This document shows positions 1 through 9,937 of a stretch of 64,000 nucleotides of DNA, in pieces (position 1 is the stretch's first letter; each line of letters begins with the position of its first letter). Under the pieces are notes generated by a model. It ran no database searches. It had not been told where the DNA came from and saw only the letters and a program-made list of their open reading frames with translations. Source of the DNA: Cycas panzhihuaensis (lineage: Eukaryota; Cycadophyta); NCBI GenBank assembly GCA_023213395.1, contig CM041465.1:225935741-225999740 (forward strand), in the 5' to 3' direction. Both the position numbers and the translations under genes were made by a program.

Positions 1-720
1 TTTTAGTGACTTGTTTATCTTGAATTAGACAACGAGCCATTTCCATTATGGTTCTCTTCATTTGTTCCACTACACCATCTGATTGTGGCATGTAAATTCC
101 ATGTGTCTTACAAAAGAAATGAAATTCCTTTGACATATACTCTCCTCCACCATAAGAACGAATGCATTTTACTTGGTATTGCTTTCTAGTTCAACCCAGC
201 TTTGAATTCTTTAAAGAAATCAAATGTTTTTGATTTACTATATAGAAAGTTACCCAAGCTCTTCTTGAAAGGTCATCAATAAAGGTAAGAAAATACTGGG
301 CTCCATTTAAGGAACTTGGTGTAATGGGTTTGCAGAGATCTGTGTAGGCTAGCTCCAATTTGTTCTGAGCATGCCATGAACTTCTTTGAAATGGAGTTCT
401 ATGCTGCTTTCCCATCATACAACTTCTACAAACAAAGGGATTAAAAGATACGTTTGGAAGTCCATCTACCATGTTGGAATTTTTCAACAGTTCTAACTTA
501 TCATTTGAGATATGCCCATACTTCAAATGCCAAATTTAATTATCATTAATGTTAGAAACAACGAAAGAGTTTACATTAGTTCTAGACATAATGGAATCAC
601 TTTTAGGCAAAATGGGAGTAGAAAGTAACTTGTAGAGATTGTTGCTTTCTAGCCCTTTTGCAACTACAACTCCATTTCTTTTCATGCCTAAAATAAATTA
701 GTGTCCATTTTCATCAAACA
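1..720 (-). pseudogene. Element B GAG-pre-integrase and integrase N-terminal region
   Basis: The clearest piece is 191-526. It carries the HHCC-side motifs of copia integrase (KYGHIS near the start, then CRSCMMGKQHRTPF), followed by the first catalytic aspartate context (YTDLCKP) and FIDDLSRRAWVTFY. In autonomous copia elements this enzyme inserts the cDNA into the host genome. Sequence at 1-190 continues the catalytic core in other frames, ending with the PQSDGVVE-like region before the window edge. The frame is broken near 190 and again between 530 and 720, so no working enzyme is encoded. Confidence 0.85.
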
Positions 721-1438
721 CACTCCTTAGCTTCTTTTTTCCCAATTGGGACACAAACAATAGATTCATTTTCATTCCAGGAACAAACAGAACATTCCTA
801 ATTTTTTGAACTTTCCCAGCAATCTCTACAATAATTATTCCAATTCCTTAAATGTAAAGAGAATAATTATTTCCTAATTCAATCGTTCTATTAAAAGGAT
901 AAGGTTTTAAGGTTTCAAACCATTTATTTCTCCTTGTCATGTGATTAGATGCTCCCGAGTTAATGTACCAGTCATCCATTACATTAAAGCTAGCAACAAG
1001 AGCAACAACAAAAGTTGTTTCTTCTTCGTCTTCCACTGTGTCTTGTTCTTTGCTATAATGTCTTGCAACTTGCTTCCCTCTCTAAATCTCTGTACGTATT
1101 TGAGAACATTGATAAGGATAATGTCTAGACAATCCATAGTGATAACATACATCAAATGCTTGACAGTTGTTGGAAAAGTGACTTGGTCTCTCGTAGTTAA
1201 AGCAAACTTTGGCATCTCTAGGAGGAAAGCATCTCCCTCTGTCTCTGCCTTCTGGCCAACATCCCTTGAAACTTGGTCCAATTCATGTTTTCTATTGATG
1301 GTGTTCTGCTACGGCCTTGAGAAGCAAGTTGTCTTCATCCTTTGTTGCCTAAATTGAGTTTTGAAATAAAACCCTCTTCAATTTTAGCTTCCTCTTCATA
1401 CCTTTTATTCCTCTATTCTTGATTTAGCATATGCCCTG
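721..1438 (-). pseudogene. Element B gag zinc-knuckle and protease region
   Basis: The protease active-site segment is visible at 848-1036 as DDWYINSGASNHMT: the usual Asp-Ser-Gly-Ala-Ser of copia retropepsins reads Asn-Ser-Gly-Ala-Ser, so the catalytic aspartate is replaced. Upstream on the minus strand (about 1040-1280) two CCHC knuckles align with those of element C, but the first has lost a cysteine (CFNYERPSHFSNNC). Frame changes link the pieces. Gag knuckles normally bind the element RNA; the protease normally cleaves the polyprotein. Neither is functional here. Confidence 0.8.
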
Positions 1439-1735
1439 TTAAAGTCTCAAAAGACATATTAGCAGTTTGTCCTCCTCCTGTGACATATTGGCCATGCCAT
1501 CAAATGATTTAAGTAGTTTGTTTACTACCAATCGAACAAGTTCTGTATCAGTAACCTTATCTCGTGCTATAATAATGTTGCTTTTGACATTATTTACTTT
1601 TGCAACAAAATAAAAAACTGATTGATTTTCTTTCATTTTGAATTTATATAAATCTTCTCTTGGAGCAATTATTCGAGCCTCATTCCTTTGGCTAAACAAT
1701 GAAGTCACGACCTTCCAAATTTTTGTAGAAGATCC
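1439..1735 (-). pseudogene. Element B gag, central part
   Basis: This is the capsid-like copia gag (UBN2 type): SLFSQRNEARI, the charged LYKFKMKENQSV segment, then DTELVRLVVNKL and KSFDGMANM, which align closely with gag in C and D. It continues the gag N-terminus found at 8742-8989 on the far side of element A: the codons join in frame through the GATCC target site. The strand, order and reading frame prove that A landed inside this gene. The 3' end degrades into stops at about 1440. Confidence 0.88.
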
Positions 1736-2289
1736 TGTTAAACCTTATGTTTACATGTTAAGATAATGTACTTTAATTTTTCATGTAATATGAGTACTTT
1801 TTACTTTAGGGGTGACTTATCACTTAAGTGATAAAGTGCACACCCACATTCTTTCTAGTGACACAACGTTGTCACTAAAGGGTCAAATGGACCCTCATGC
1901 ACTTTTGCTCACATGAGAGCCCAAAAGGACACATGTCCAACATGCAAGGCATGTAACTTGGATGTTTGACACTTGTCAAACATCCAAGGCCTTAGGTCTC
2001 TCATTTCACTCTATATAATGAGACCTCTCCTCATTGTCTCATACAAGAGTTGGAGCTGTATTGTTATGCTATCGGCTTGCTAATCAAACTGTTCATTCTT
2101 GGGAGGTTGGACCAATTCCAACTCCACATATTGGGTATCATTTTCTCTTGCTCCTTCATTCATGTTTTGTCTTTTTGCTTTCTCTTTACCTTGAGTTTAT
2201 TATACTTGTTTGTATTTCTGCAACTAGAACTAGAGTGATCCTAGTTTCTAGATCTAGGGTCTGTTGAGGCCATCTAGCCTCTTTTCACA
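1736..2289 (+). repeat. Element A 5' LTR
   Basis: It is 554 bp, TGTTAAACC to TTTTCACA. A TATA box (CTATATAATG) is at 2011-2020. Upstream in U3 lie three inverted repeats: an 18-bp perfect palindrome at 1817-1834 centred on CTTAAG; arms TAGTGACA/TGTCACTA at 1856-1877; and 14-bp perfect arms at 1958-1987 with a 2-base spacer. GGACACATGTCC is at 1927-1938. Confidence 0.95.
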
Positions 2290-2291
2290 TT

Positions 2292-2303
2292 TGGTATCAG
2301 AGC
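2292..2303 (+). promoter_or_regulatory. Element A primer binding site
   Basis: TGGTATCAGAGC perfectly complements the 3' end of plant initiator tRNA-Met and lies 2 bp after the LTR. Confidence 0.93.
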
Positions 2304-4005
2304 AAGAGGAGACTAGCTCCCTCTGTTCTTATTTGCAGCTGCTCAAGGAGTTCTTTGAAGAAAGCAACAAACCCTTGGTGACGACCTTCGCACTCCGAAG
2401 GCGATCCAAGGTTTGTTTGAAGGTTTTTTTTGCAGGTTCAAGCATTTTGGAGCTTTTTTTTAAAGGCTGGAGCTGGGTTATGTTCAATTTTTTTTGGAAA
2501 ATATTATTCCATTAACTCTCTTTTCAACCCAGATTTGTCAAAATAAAATAAAAGAAGAGTCAAAGTTTTTTTTCACAACTGTGGATCCAATTTGCTGCTG
2601 TTCTAACTCACCTACTCTCGATCAAGATCCGCCTAGCAATCCAACAAGACTCAACAACTATCTGGGCCCCACGTTTCTCCAAGCAATCGTCTGTGCAAGA
2701 AGACAAAGAAGTCAGGCCCCCACGCCCTCAAGAAATTTCACAGCCGGCCTATGGGCCCCATTATCCTCAAATTTATCACCACCAGGCCCCATCCTCAATA
2801 CAGAAATTTGAAGAACAATTGTGGCCCCACGATTGAAGAAGAATTTCAATGTACCACCGTGGGCCCCACCTTTCCTCGCTGCTTCTTCAAAAAGTTTGTT
2901 GCTTAAAAGACAGTTTATCACTTGTAAACTTTGTTTTCTAATTTTTCGAGTTCAAATTTTAGCCTATGTTTTGGCTCTTAAAAGTTTTAATACTTAGTTA
3001 TTGTTTGAACAAGTGTTAATTAAGTGATTTTTAAGTGTTTTTTTTCAAAAAGTGATACTCATCACTAAATTTTAAAACACTTTTAAGGCACCTTGCATGG
3101 TGACCTATTGCCCTTAGTCTCAAAGAGGGCTCAAATACTTAATAAAAATCACTTTTTTTGATCGTTGGGACTAATTTAAAGTCCCAACACTTGGTGCTTG
3201 ATGTCCATTTTTCATGCAAGTGGTTCTCTTACCCTCATTTGTTCAACATTAAAAGGAACCCACTTGTATCTTCATCACAAGTTTTGCATTACTTCTTTCA
3301 GTACTTAAGTTTTTTTTTTCAAAAAAAAAAAAAAAAAAAAAAGTACTTTGCAAAACTTATTGTAATCAAGCATTTGGTTTCTTACTTGGATCAACATAGC
3401 ACTACATTTTTCATTAAAAGTGCTCATTGTAAAAACATTACAAGTGTTCATATTCATGTACTTACATTGCTTCCTCTTGAAGCCACTTTTATTGTAAAGC
3501 TTAATCAAAGCATTTTCATAAGTACATTTTTCAAGCAAAAAGAAACCTAAGTTCACTTTAAAATCTGCTAAAAGTGACTTAAAATCTATTGGAGAGGCTT
3601 GAAAAAGGTTCAAACCTTGCCTCTAAATTAACCTTAAGCTTGGTGCATTCCCTAGGGGACCAACCGACCGCATTCGGTGCAAGCGACAATTAAGGTTGCT
3701 TGAGGGAAAGGAGGTTCGAAAAGGGTGTTATTAGGGTCATGAATCCTGTGGAAAGCATGGTACGTCCATGCAGATCAACCCTACCTGCCTTGTCTTAGAT
3801 TTAACTTGGCCAACATTTGGATCTCCTCTATAAGATCAAGTTGGACCAACTCCATAGCCTAGTCCTCCACCCCTCATCATTCCATTCAGTTGTTGGATCT
3901 TCTAGTAAGATCAGACTGTTGGTTTCGTTAGAAGGTGAAACTTAAGCGACGAAAGCTTTGAGTTTCCAAGTTATCTGCTAGCTTCAAGTGTTTATAAACT
4001 GAAAC
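2304..4005 (+). other. Element A long leader
   Basis: About 1.7 kb lie between the primer site and gag with no recognisable domain, although several short open frames occur. Notable is a run of about 11 T and a single C followed by 22 A (3310-3342) bracketed by GTACTT and AAGTAC, so the transcript could fold into a long A-U hairpin. C-rich segments with GGCCCC occur near 2660-2880. Copia leaders are usually shorter, so this may be acquired sequence or a regulatory leader. Confidence 0.6.
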
Positions 4006-5068
4006 ATGGTTGCCATAAACATGCTAAATGCATGCACTATTCGGTTAACAGGACAAGATAATTATCAAGAATGGAAGAGACTCACTCAGAACTTGCTAAT
4101 CATGAACGAATTTTGGAGTTATGTTTCTGGGAGATTACTTCGACTGGCACCTGTTACCAATGGGAATATTACTGTGCAACCTGATGATGCTTTGCTTGCT
4201 GCTTGGAAAGCCAAAGATGAAATTGCTTTGGCATTCCTTCACATGATTGTTGATGTGCATGTAGATCAGAATATTGCTGGTGCTAACACTTCTAAGGAAG
4301 CTTGGGACACTTTGTCCTCATTGTATGAAAGGCGAGATCAAGCTCGCATTTTAATGGTTAAAGCAAAATTGTATTCTATTAAGTTTATCAAGTCCATGTC
4401 GGCTTTTCTGTCCTCCATCAAGGAGGTATGTAATGAACCAATATACTTGAAGTCCAAAGAACAAGGGATGAATTGATCACATCCATCACCAAAGCCTTAC
4501 CGAAAGACTACAATGGCTTTATTTCGTCTACTACAAGAGATGGTTCCCTCAAAACTATGACATTCAGCGAATTTGAAAGTCTGCTACTTCAAGAAGAACA
4601 AATCTACACTAAGGATAATGAGGAGGGACCGTCTACAACAGGTGCATTCACGGCCAATTCAAAGGCTAAACAACAACCCAAACCTGCACTTTCAAAGCAG
4701 TGTGGGAACATGAACATTGGGGCTTCAAGGACCAATGTTGTATGTCATTATTGTGGTAAACCTGGCCACATCGCACCTGAGTGTCGGAAAAAGCAAGCAA
4801 ATCTACGCCAACAAAGGTTAACAACAAAGAAGCCACACCAAGAAGATTAGCGGCAAGAAGCACCACGTCGGCATTTCAAAGAATGGTTTCAACAAAGAAC
4901 AAGATGGAAGAACATCCCCCTCGACCAAATCGAGGTACTTATCGAGGAGGTCAAAGAGGAAGGGGGGGCTTCAGAGGTGGCAATCAACGCCACTCTAATC
5001 GCCTTTGGATGAAGACAAACTGCTTTTGTGCATATCGACATCCAAGGTTGATGAAACTTGATTATTGA
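4006..5068 (+). pseudogene. Element A gag
   Basis: It starts MVAINMLNACTIRLTGQDNY, followed by WKRLTQNLLIMNEFW, EAWDTLSSLYERRDQARIL and, after a frameshift at about 4475, LPKDYNGF and a single zinc knuckle CHYCGKPGHIAPEC (about 4741-4790). An RG-rich tail (RGGQRGRGGFRGG) follows near 4950. The copia gag fold packages element RNA into virus-like particles. The 4006-4476 and 4473-4850 frames overlap at ATGA, so a base change broke one frame into two. Not the same lineage as gag in B, C, D and G. Confidence 0.88.
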
Positions 5069-5440
5069 TTCGGAGCTTCACAACACATGACCGGAAGTGA
5101 AGAGCTCCTCACCAACATCAAGGAAGGCAAAGGTCAATCAGTGACCTTTGGGAATAATCAATCCACCAAAATTTCAGGAGTAGGCACAATAACTCCATTT
5201 TTTTCTTCATCAAATCCTTCCTCCACATTTCTCGATGGCAATGCCTATTTAATACCTTCAATGGACAAAGATTTACTATTTGTTAGCCATTGGACAAGCA
5301 AGATGAGTGTATTGTTCCAAAACGGAAATGTATAATTAGTGACAAAGAAGACCAAGTAGTAGTCATGGCTATGAGGATCAAGGCCTCTACAAGTTGGATG
5401 CAAATAATATAACCCTTGATTCTGCTTACTCTGGTTCCAT
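5040..5440 (+). pseudogene. Element A protease
   Basis: The active site is read from TTGATTATTGATTC and GGAGCTTCACAACAC around 5060-5085: the Asp-Ser and Gly-Ala-Ser codons are in different frames, consistent with one missing base exactly inside the catalytic motif (about 5070-5072). Downstream, 5087-5335 keeps MTGSEELL, VTFGNNQSTKISGVGTI and DKDLLFVS, typical of the copia retropepsin body, then stops. A protease with this break cannot be made. Confidence 0.82.
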
Positions 5441-6330
5441 TGTCACTCCTTACTTGTCCAAGATGCAACTTTGGCATCAACGTCTAGGCCATTTGAGCTT
5501 AGACAATTTGAGGTAGATGATCAACAAGAACATGGTACATGGGCTCCCTAAGATTTATGGAACGAAATGTCTTTGCGAAGCATGCATTATGGGAACTCAG
5601 CATCGCTTGCCTTTCCCTAAAGGCAAAGCATGGCGTGCATCACATCCTCTGCAGCTAGTACATTCGGATTTGTGTGGACCTATGTCCACATCATCTTTTG
5701 GAGGAGCTTTGTATCATATCTCCTTCATTGATGACGTTTCTCACAAAGTTTGGGTTTATTTCATCAAACACAAATCTGAAGCATTTTCCAAGTTCAAAGA
5801 ATTCAAACTTGAAGTGGAAAATGAGTCTGGCCATTCAATCAAAACATTCAGATAGACAATGCGGTGTGAATTTACATCAAATGAATTCACCCAATACTGC
5901 AAGGATAATGGCATTCAGAGACAACTGACGATACCTCTCACTCCTCAACAAAATGGAGTCTCCGAACGGATGAACAGAACTTTGGCCAATAAAGCCAAAG
6001 CTATTATGCATGCACAAGGACTCACTCGAGCCATCAAGTGTAAGCATTTCACATGCCTATGTGGCCAATCGCAGCCCCTACTACAATAGTCACCAACATG
6101 ACACCCGAGGAGGCATGGTCCGCAAAAGCCTACTGTCAGCCATTTGAGGACTTTTGGGTGCACTGCTTATATGCACATTCCCGATTAGTAAAGGAAGAAA
6201 TTAGACAAGCATAGTCTAAAATGCATCTTTGTACGTTATGCCATTCACAACAAAGCCTACAAGTTGTATGATCCTATAGGGAAGAAAATGCATCTCTCAA
6301 GAGATGTTATCTTTGCTGAAGAAGATCACC
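5441..6330 (+). pseudogene. Element A integrase
   Basis: The HHCC zinc region (WHQRLGHLSLDNL near 5470, then CLCEACIMGTQHRLPF) leads into the catalytic core: HSDLCGPM at about 5665, FIDDVSHKVWVYF, and after a stop at 5855 the frame resumes at 5859 with EFTSNEFTQYC and PQQNGVSERMNRTL (third catalytic Glu). The second aspartate region (around 5850-5865) is scrambled by small indels. The C-terminal part (YDPIGKKMHLSRDVIF, 6264-6323) is recognisable. At least three frame breaks. Confidence 0.85.
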
Positions 6331-6559
6331 AGAGGTGCAAACAAAGATCCATGCAACCTCCCATTAACAAAGGCAAGCGCATTGTTGAGGCCTTCCTTCC
6401 TCTCAATCCTCTACACCATGTTCATCATCTCGCACCACCGGACCGTCTACTTCAACTGAATTTGCTCCACTTGATCCAAGCACATCTTCTGTTGACCAAC
6501 CACTTACACCAGAAGATCTTGAGGTTCAAGTAACTTCAATTCAAAAGTTACCCAAATGG

Positions 6560-7744
6560 TACACACAAACAGTTCAGGACGGTAACATCATTGAAGGAAA
6601 ACGTCCATCTAATATCGGCAGCAAACCAATTATGCACTTATGGCTAAAGTGCTTTGTGTTGATGAGCCTTGCACTTTTGAGGAGGCTTCTAAAAATGAAA
6701 ATTGGAAGGCTGCCATGGATGAAGAAATCCATTCTATTGAAAAGAATGGTACTTGGAATTTGGTTGAATTGCCTAAACACAAACAGGCAATCAGTTGCAA
6801 ATGGGTCTACAAGACCAAATTCCATTATGATGGTTCACTTAAAAGGCGTAACGCCTTGTCGCAAAAGGTTTTAAACAAAAAGAAGGCATAGATTATGAAG
6901 AAACTTTTGCACCAGTGGTGAACATGAATACCATCAGACTTCTCTTAGCCTTAGCTGCTCAATGCAAATGGCCTGTTTACCAGATGGACGTGAAGAGCGC
7001 CTTTCTTAATGGCGATCTTCAGGAGGAGGTGTATTTGGAGCAACCTCCCGGATACAAAGTACAAGGCAAGGAGCATCTTGTATATCGCCTAAAAAAGGCG
7101 TTATATGACTTGAAGCAAGCTCCAAGGGCATGGTACTCGAAGATCGATGACTACTTCTTGAGACATGGGTTTCATCGATCTACTTCAGATCCTAATCTGT
7201 ATATAAAAAATGGAAAAAACCATGTAATTTTTGTTGCCTTGTATGTAGATGACTTAGTGATCACTGGTAGTGACACTAAGATGATTCATATTCTCCAAGA
7301 TGATTTGAAGAGAAGTTTTGAGATGACAGATCTTGGACTTCTCCATTATTTTTTAGGCTTTGAGTTATGGCAATGTACCAAAGCTATATCTTCATCTCCC
7401 AAGCGAAATATTCTTGGGACATTTTGCAGCGGTTCAGGATGCACGACTGCAAAACAACGCCTACACCTATGGAGAATGGATCTAAGCTTACTGTCAATGA
7501 GGAAGCTGCACCAGCAGATCCCACTCTTTACCGGCAGTTGATTGGGAGTCTCATTTATTTCACCAACATTCGGCAGGATATTTCATTTGCTGTTGGGATT
7601 TGCTCACGTTACATATCTCAACCCAATCAGATACACTGGAATGCAGTCAAACGCATACTTAAGTACATCAAAGGCACATTGCAACATGGCCTTGAGTATG
7701 CACATAATGAGAACTTCACTACGAAGGGTTCTCGATTCGATTAG
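6560..7744 (+). pseudogene. Element A reverse transcriptase
   Basis: The RT begins around DEPCTFEEASKNENWKAAMDEE (6655-6720), with WNLVELP and CKWVYK. Then a stretch normally encoding the KARLVAKG region is partly missing (about 6845-6880). From 6915 the long frame has [21 protein letters not shown] and the catalytic YVDD (7242-7253), then EMTDLGLLHYFLG. A shift near 7370 moves the frame to QAKYSWDIL and LIGSLIYFT (to 7744). This polymerase domain copies element RNA to DNA; the small deletion and shifts inactivate it. Confidence 0.9.
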
Positions 7745-8150
7745 GCGTGTTGCCAAGATAGCAGGAGATCAACCTCGGGATCTTTTTCCCTTGGTTCAAG
7801 CTTGTTTCGTGGAGTTGCAAGAAGCAACCCAATGTCACTTTGTCCTCCACAAGCAGGTGCGGTCGGCCGCAGCTTGTGAGGCTATCTGGCTACGACGGAT
7901 TCTTGGGGAACTTAGACTTGAGCAGGGTCACTCCACCAGGATACATTGCGACAATCAAAGTGTGCTCAAGTTAGCTAAGAATCCAGTCTTTCATGCGCGG
8001 ACAAAACACATCGAGGTTCACCATCACTTCATTAGAGAGCATGTTCAGAATGGCGAGATCAACCTCCAAAGATGCACTCTACAGAGGAGCAGACGGCAGA
8101 CATCTTTACCAAGCCTCTTGGTAGAGATAAGTTTGTAAAATTCAGAGATG
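7745..8150 (+). pseudogene. Element A RNase H
   Basis: The first catalytic region is frame-scrambled at 7745-7860. The rest is clear from about 7864: AAACEAIWLRRILGELRL, HCDNQSVLKLAKNPVFHART, KHIEVHHHFIREHV and NGEI, ending near 8138. Copia RNase H removes the RNA strand during cDNA synthesis. The normal stop is close to the polypurine tract at 8181-8191. Confidence 0.85.
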
Positions 8151-8180
8151 GTCTTGGTGTCCGATTTAACATTGTAAACA

Positions 8181-8191
8181 GTAAGGGGGGG
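8181..8191 (+). promoter_or_regulatory. Element A polypurine tract
   Basis: GTAAGGGGGGG immediately precedes the 3' LTR start (TG at 8192), the expected place for plus-strand priming. Confidence 0.85.
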
Positions 8192-8741
8192 TGTTAAACC
8201 TTATGTTTACATGTTAAGATAATGTACTTTTATTTTTATGTAATATGAGTACTTTTTACTTTAGGGGTGACTTATCACTTAAGTGATAAAGTGCACACCC
8301 ACATTCTTTCTAGTGACACAACGTTGTCACTAAAGGGTCAAATGGACCCTCATGCACTTTTGCTCACATGAGAGCCCAAAAGGACACATGTCCAACATGC
8401 AGACGTAACTTGGATGTTTGACACTTGTCAAACATCCAAGGCCTTAGGTCTCTCATTTCACTCTATATAATGAGACCTCTCCTCATTGTCTCATACAAGA
8501 GTTGGAGCTGTATTGTTATGCTATCAGTTTGCTAATCAAATTGTTCATTCTTGGGAGGTTGGACCAATTCCAACTCCACATATTGGGTATCATTTTCTCT
8601 TGCTCCTTCATTCATGTTTTGTCTTTTTGCTTTCTCTTTACCTTGAGTTTATTATACCTGTTTGTATTTCTGCAACTAGAACTAGAGTGATCCTAGTTTC
8701 TAGATCTAGGGACTGTTGAGGCCATCTAGCCTCTTTTCACA
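8192..8741 (+). repeat. Element A 3' LTR
   Basis: It is 550 bp, nearly identical to 1736-2289, and keeps all three palindromes and the TATA box. Differences by eye: one A/T change and a 1-base gap near the start, a small replacement at the ATGCAAGGCATG site, and five single substitutions further on. It is followed by GATCC. Confidence 0.95.
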
Positions 8742-8989
8742 GATCCAACCCCATCTACATAAGTCAAAAGAGAGTCAGAGATTGAAAGCTTAAGAATGGC
8801 TACAATTGTATTATTCCTTTCTTCTCAGCTCAATAAATCAACAATATCTGAGGGTTTCTGTTCTTCTTTGGTCACTATTTTCCATGCATTTTTGGCTTTT
8901 AAGAGCCCTCCTATTTTAATTTTCCAAGTGCTAAAATTTTCTTCTGTGAGTTTACTAGCTTCTCCAAGAGCAACTAGTAAAGAGGCCAT
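8742..8989 (-). pseudogene. Element B gag, N-terminal part
   Basis: The ATG is at 8987-8989 on the minus strand (MASLLVALGEASKLT), with the copia gag signature WKIKIGGLLKAKNAWKI and, after a stop, EERNN and LKLSISDSLLTYVDG. Elements C, D and G show the same order. One in-frame stop follows DIVDLLS. Bases 8742-8746 are the right-hand GATCC target duplication of element A; the gene resumes at 1735. The start was chosen because the alignment with the C gag (24816) begins at the same Met-Ala-Ser. Confidence 0.88.
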
Positions 8990-9701
8990 TTCAGATTCTT
9001 TGAATCAAAGTAATGAAAACTCTGAGAATGATGTTACAAGCCATAGGATTGTACACGGTACAAATTTGTACGGGTTTTTGCAGGTGTATCGGTTAGGGCA
9101 AAAGTGGGTGCAAATGAAGCTCTTAAAGAGTAGATTCTAGATCTATAAAAATTTTAAAGAAATTTCTTCAAAATTGATCAGAAACTGAGTTGGAAACTTA
9201 GACTAACAGCTAGGGTTTTTAGAGAAGAATGCTCGTATCTTTCATAATCTTTGACAAAGCACTTTGAAATTGGCCTTAAAAGATGTCTGCTCAAGAGGAA
9301 GATTTTAAGACAGATCTTACTTGATTTGACTGAGTATTTTGAGAGAAATTTGTGATTCTCTTTTCAAACATGTGCCCATTGAAATCTGGTCAAAATAGCT
9401 TCAAAATGAATGATTTTCAAATTGAGCATTTAGAGAAAAATGACGGCCTTCTCAAGTTGATCTTGATGGTGAAATTTCAACCAATTTTGAGTACTTCAAA
9501 AAATCTATTCATATAGCCCATACTTGACTGTACAATTCTGTACGCTATATAATTATTGCCCTTTGTTGCTTTTAAACTGGATGATTATCAAGCTTCTCCT
9601 AATTTCCTTAAGAGACCTTACAGAACTGATTATTAGACTCTCCTTGATTCTTCTCAGAAACCCTACACAATTGTACTTATCTTAGCCAGATAGAGAACCT
9701 T
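8990..9701 (-). other. Element B untranslated 5' leader
   Basis: About 700 bp separate the primer site from the gag start, with no coding evidence. It contains GTAC-rich spots (9045-9075 and 9530-9545) and, around 9360-9500, a degenerate version of the leader block shared with C, D and G. The length is long for a copia leader, but the same architecture recurs in this family. Confidence 0.6.
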
Positions 9702-9713
9702 GCTTTGATACCA
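9702..9713 (-). promoter_or_regulatory. Element B primer binding site
   Basis: On the minus strand this reads TGGTATCAAAGC, an 11 of 12 match to the complement of the initiator tRNA-Met 3' end. It directly abuts the LTR end, as expected for minus-strand strong-stop priming. Confidence 0.85.
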
Positions 9714-9933
9714 TGAAAAACTTGTAATGAATGTTCATATCATTAATGAGGAAGGTTTCTCTATAAATACAATATGAGCCTTGGCCTGGGTTGAATGCAT
9801 GTGTGCCACTTGCCAGAGCGGAACGCATGTGTGCCACTTGTCATAGACTTAGAAAAGAGGGGATGACACATTACCCTCAGAAAGAAACATTAGAATAGTA
9901 CAATAATGCCTAGATAAAACATTATTTCTAACA
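9714..9933 (-). repeat. Element B 5' LTR
   Basis: It is 220 bp and runs TG to CA on the minus strand, beginning TGTTAGAAATAATG, close to the LTR starts of D and G. A TATA-like GTATTTATAG lies at 9761-9770. The motif GTGTGCCACTTG occurs twice, 28 bp apart (9797-9818 and 9825-9846). The partner LTR is off the left edge, so the target duplication (TTCTT at 9934-9938 on this side) cannot be checked. Confidence 0.8.
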
Positions 9934-9937
9934 TTCT

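Larger units (their letters stand above)
1736..8741 (+). mobile_element. Element A: complete Ty1/copia retrotransposon with dead coding region
   Basis: It is 7006 bp with 5' LTR 1736-2289, PBS, a long leader, gag, protease, integrase, RT, RNase H, a G-rich polypurine tract and 3' LTR 8192-8741. GATCC flanks it on both sides (1731-1735 and 8742-8746). By eye the LTRs differ by only about seven substitutions and two short indels, so insertion is recent. The coding region nevertheless carries many frameshifts, stops and a deletion. LTR and proteins differ from the B/C/D/G family, so it is another copia lineage. Confidence 0.95.
1..9933 (-). mobile_element. Element B: Ty1/copia retrotransposon, 5' part, split by element A
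   Basis: On the minus strand this element reads 5' LTR (9714-9933), primer site, leader, gag, zinc knuckles, protease, GAG-pre-integrase and the start of integrase, then runs off the left edge. Element A (1736-8741) sits inside its gag. Both flanks of A carry GATCC, and when A plus one GATCC is set aside the gag frame continues across the junction. Stops and frameshifts show it is dead. LTR start, gag and leader match elements C, D and G, so it belongs to the same copia family. Its RT and 3' LTR lie outside the window. Confidence 0.9.

Noticed and set aside
2034-2267. Open frame of 77 codons inside the element A LTR, repeated at 8486-8719
   Set aside because: It lies wholly within the two LTR copies, is hydrophobic low-complexity translation, and one copy of the pair has changed residues without sign of constraint.
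3158-3613. Overlapping frames on both strands around the A run in the element A leader
   Set aside because: They include a poly-Lys or poly-Phe translation of the A/T tract and have no domain; they are by-products of the homopolymer.
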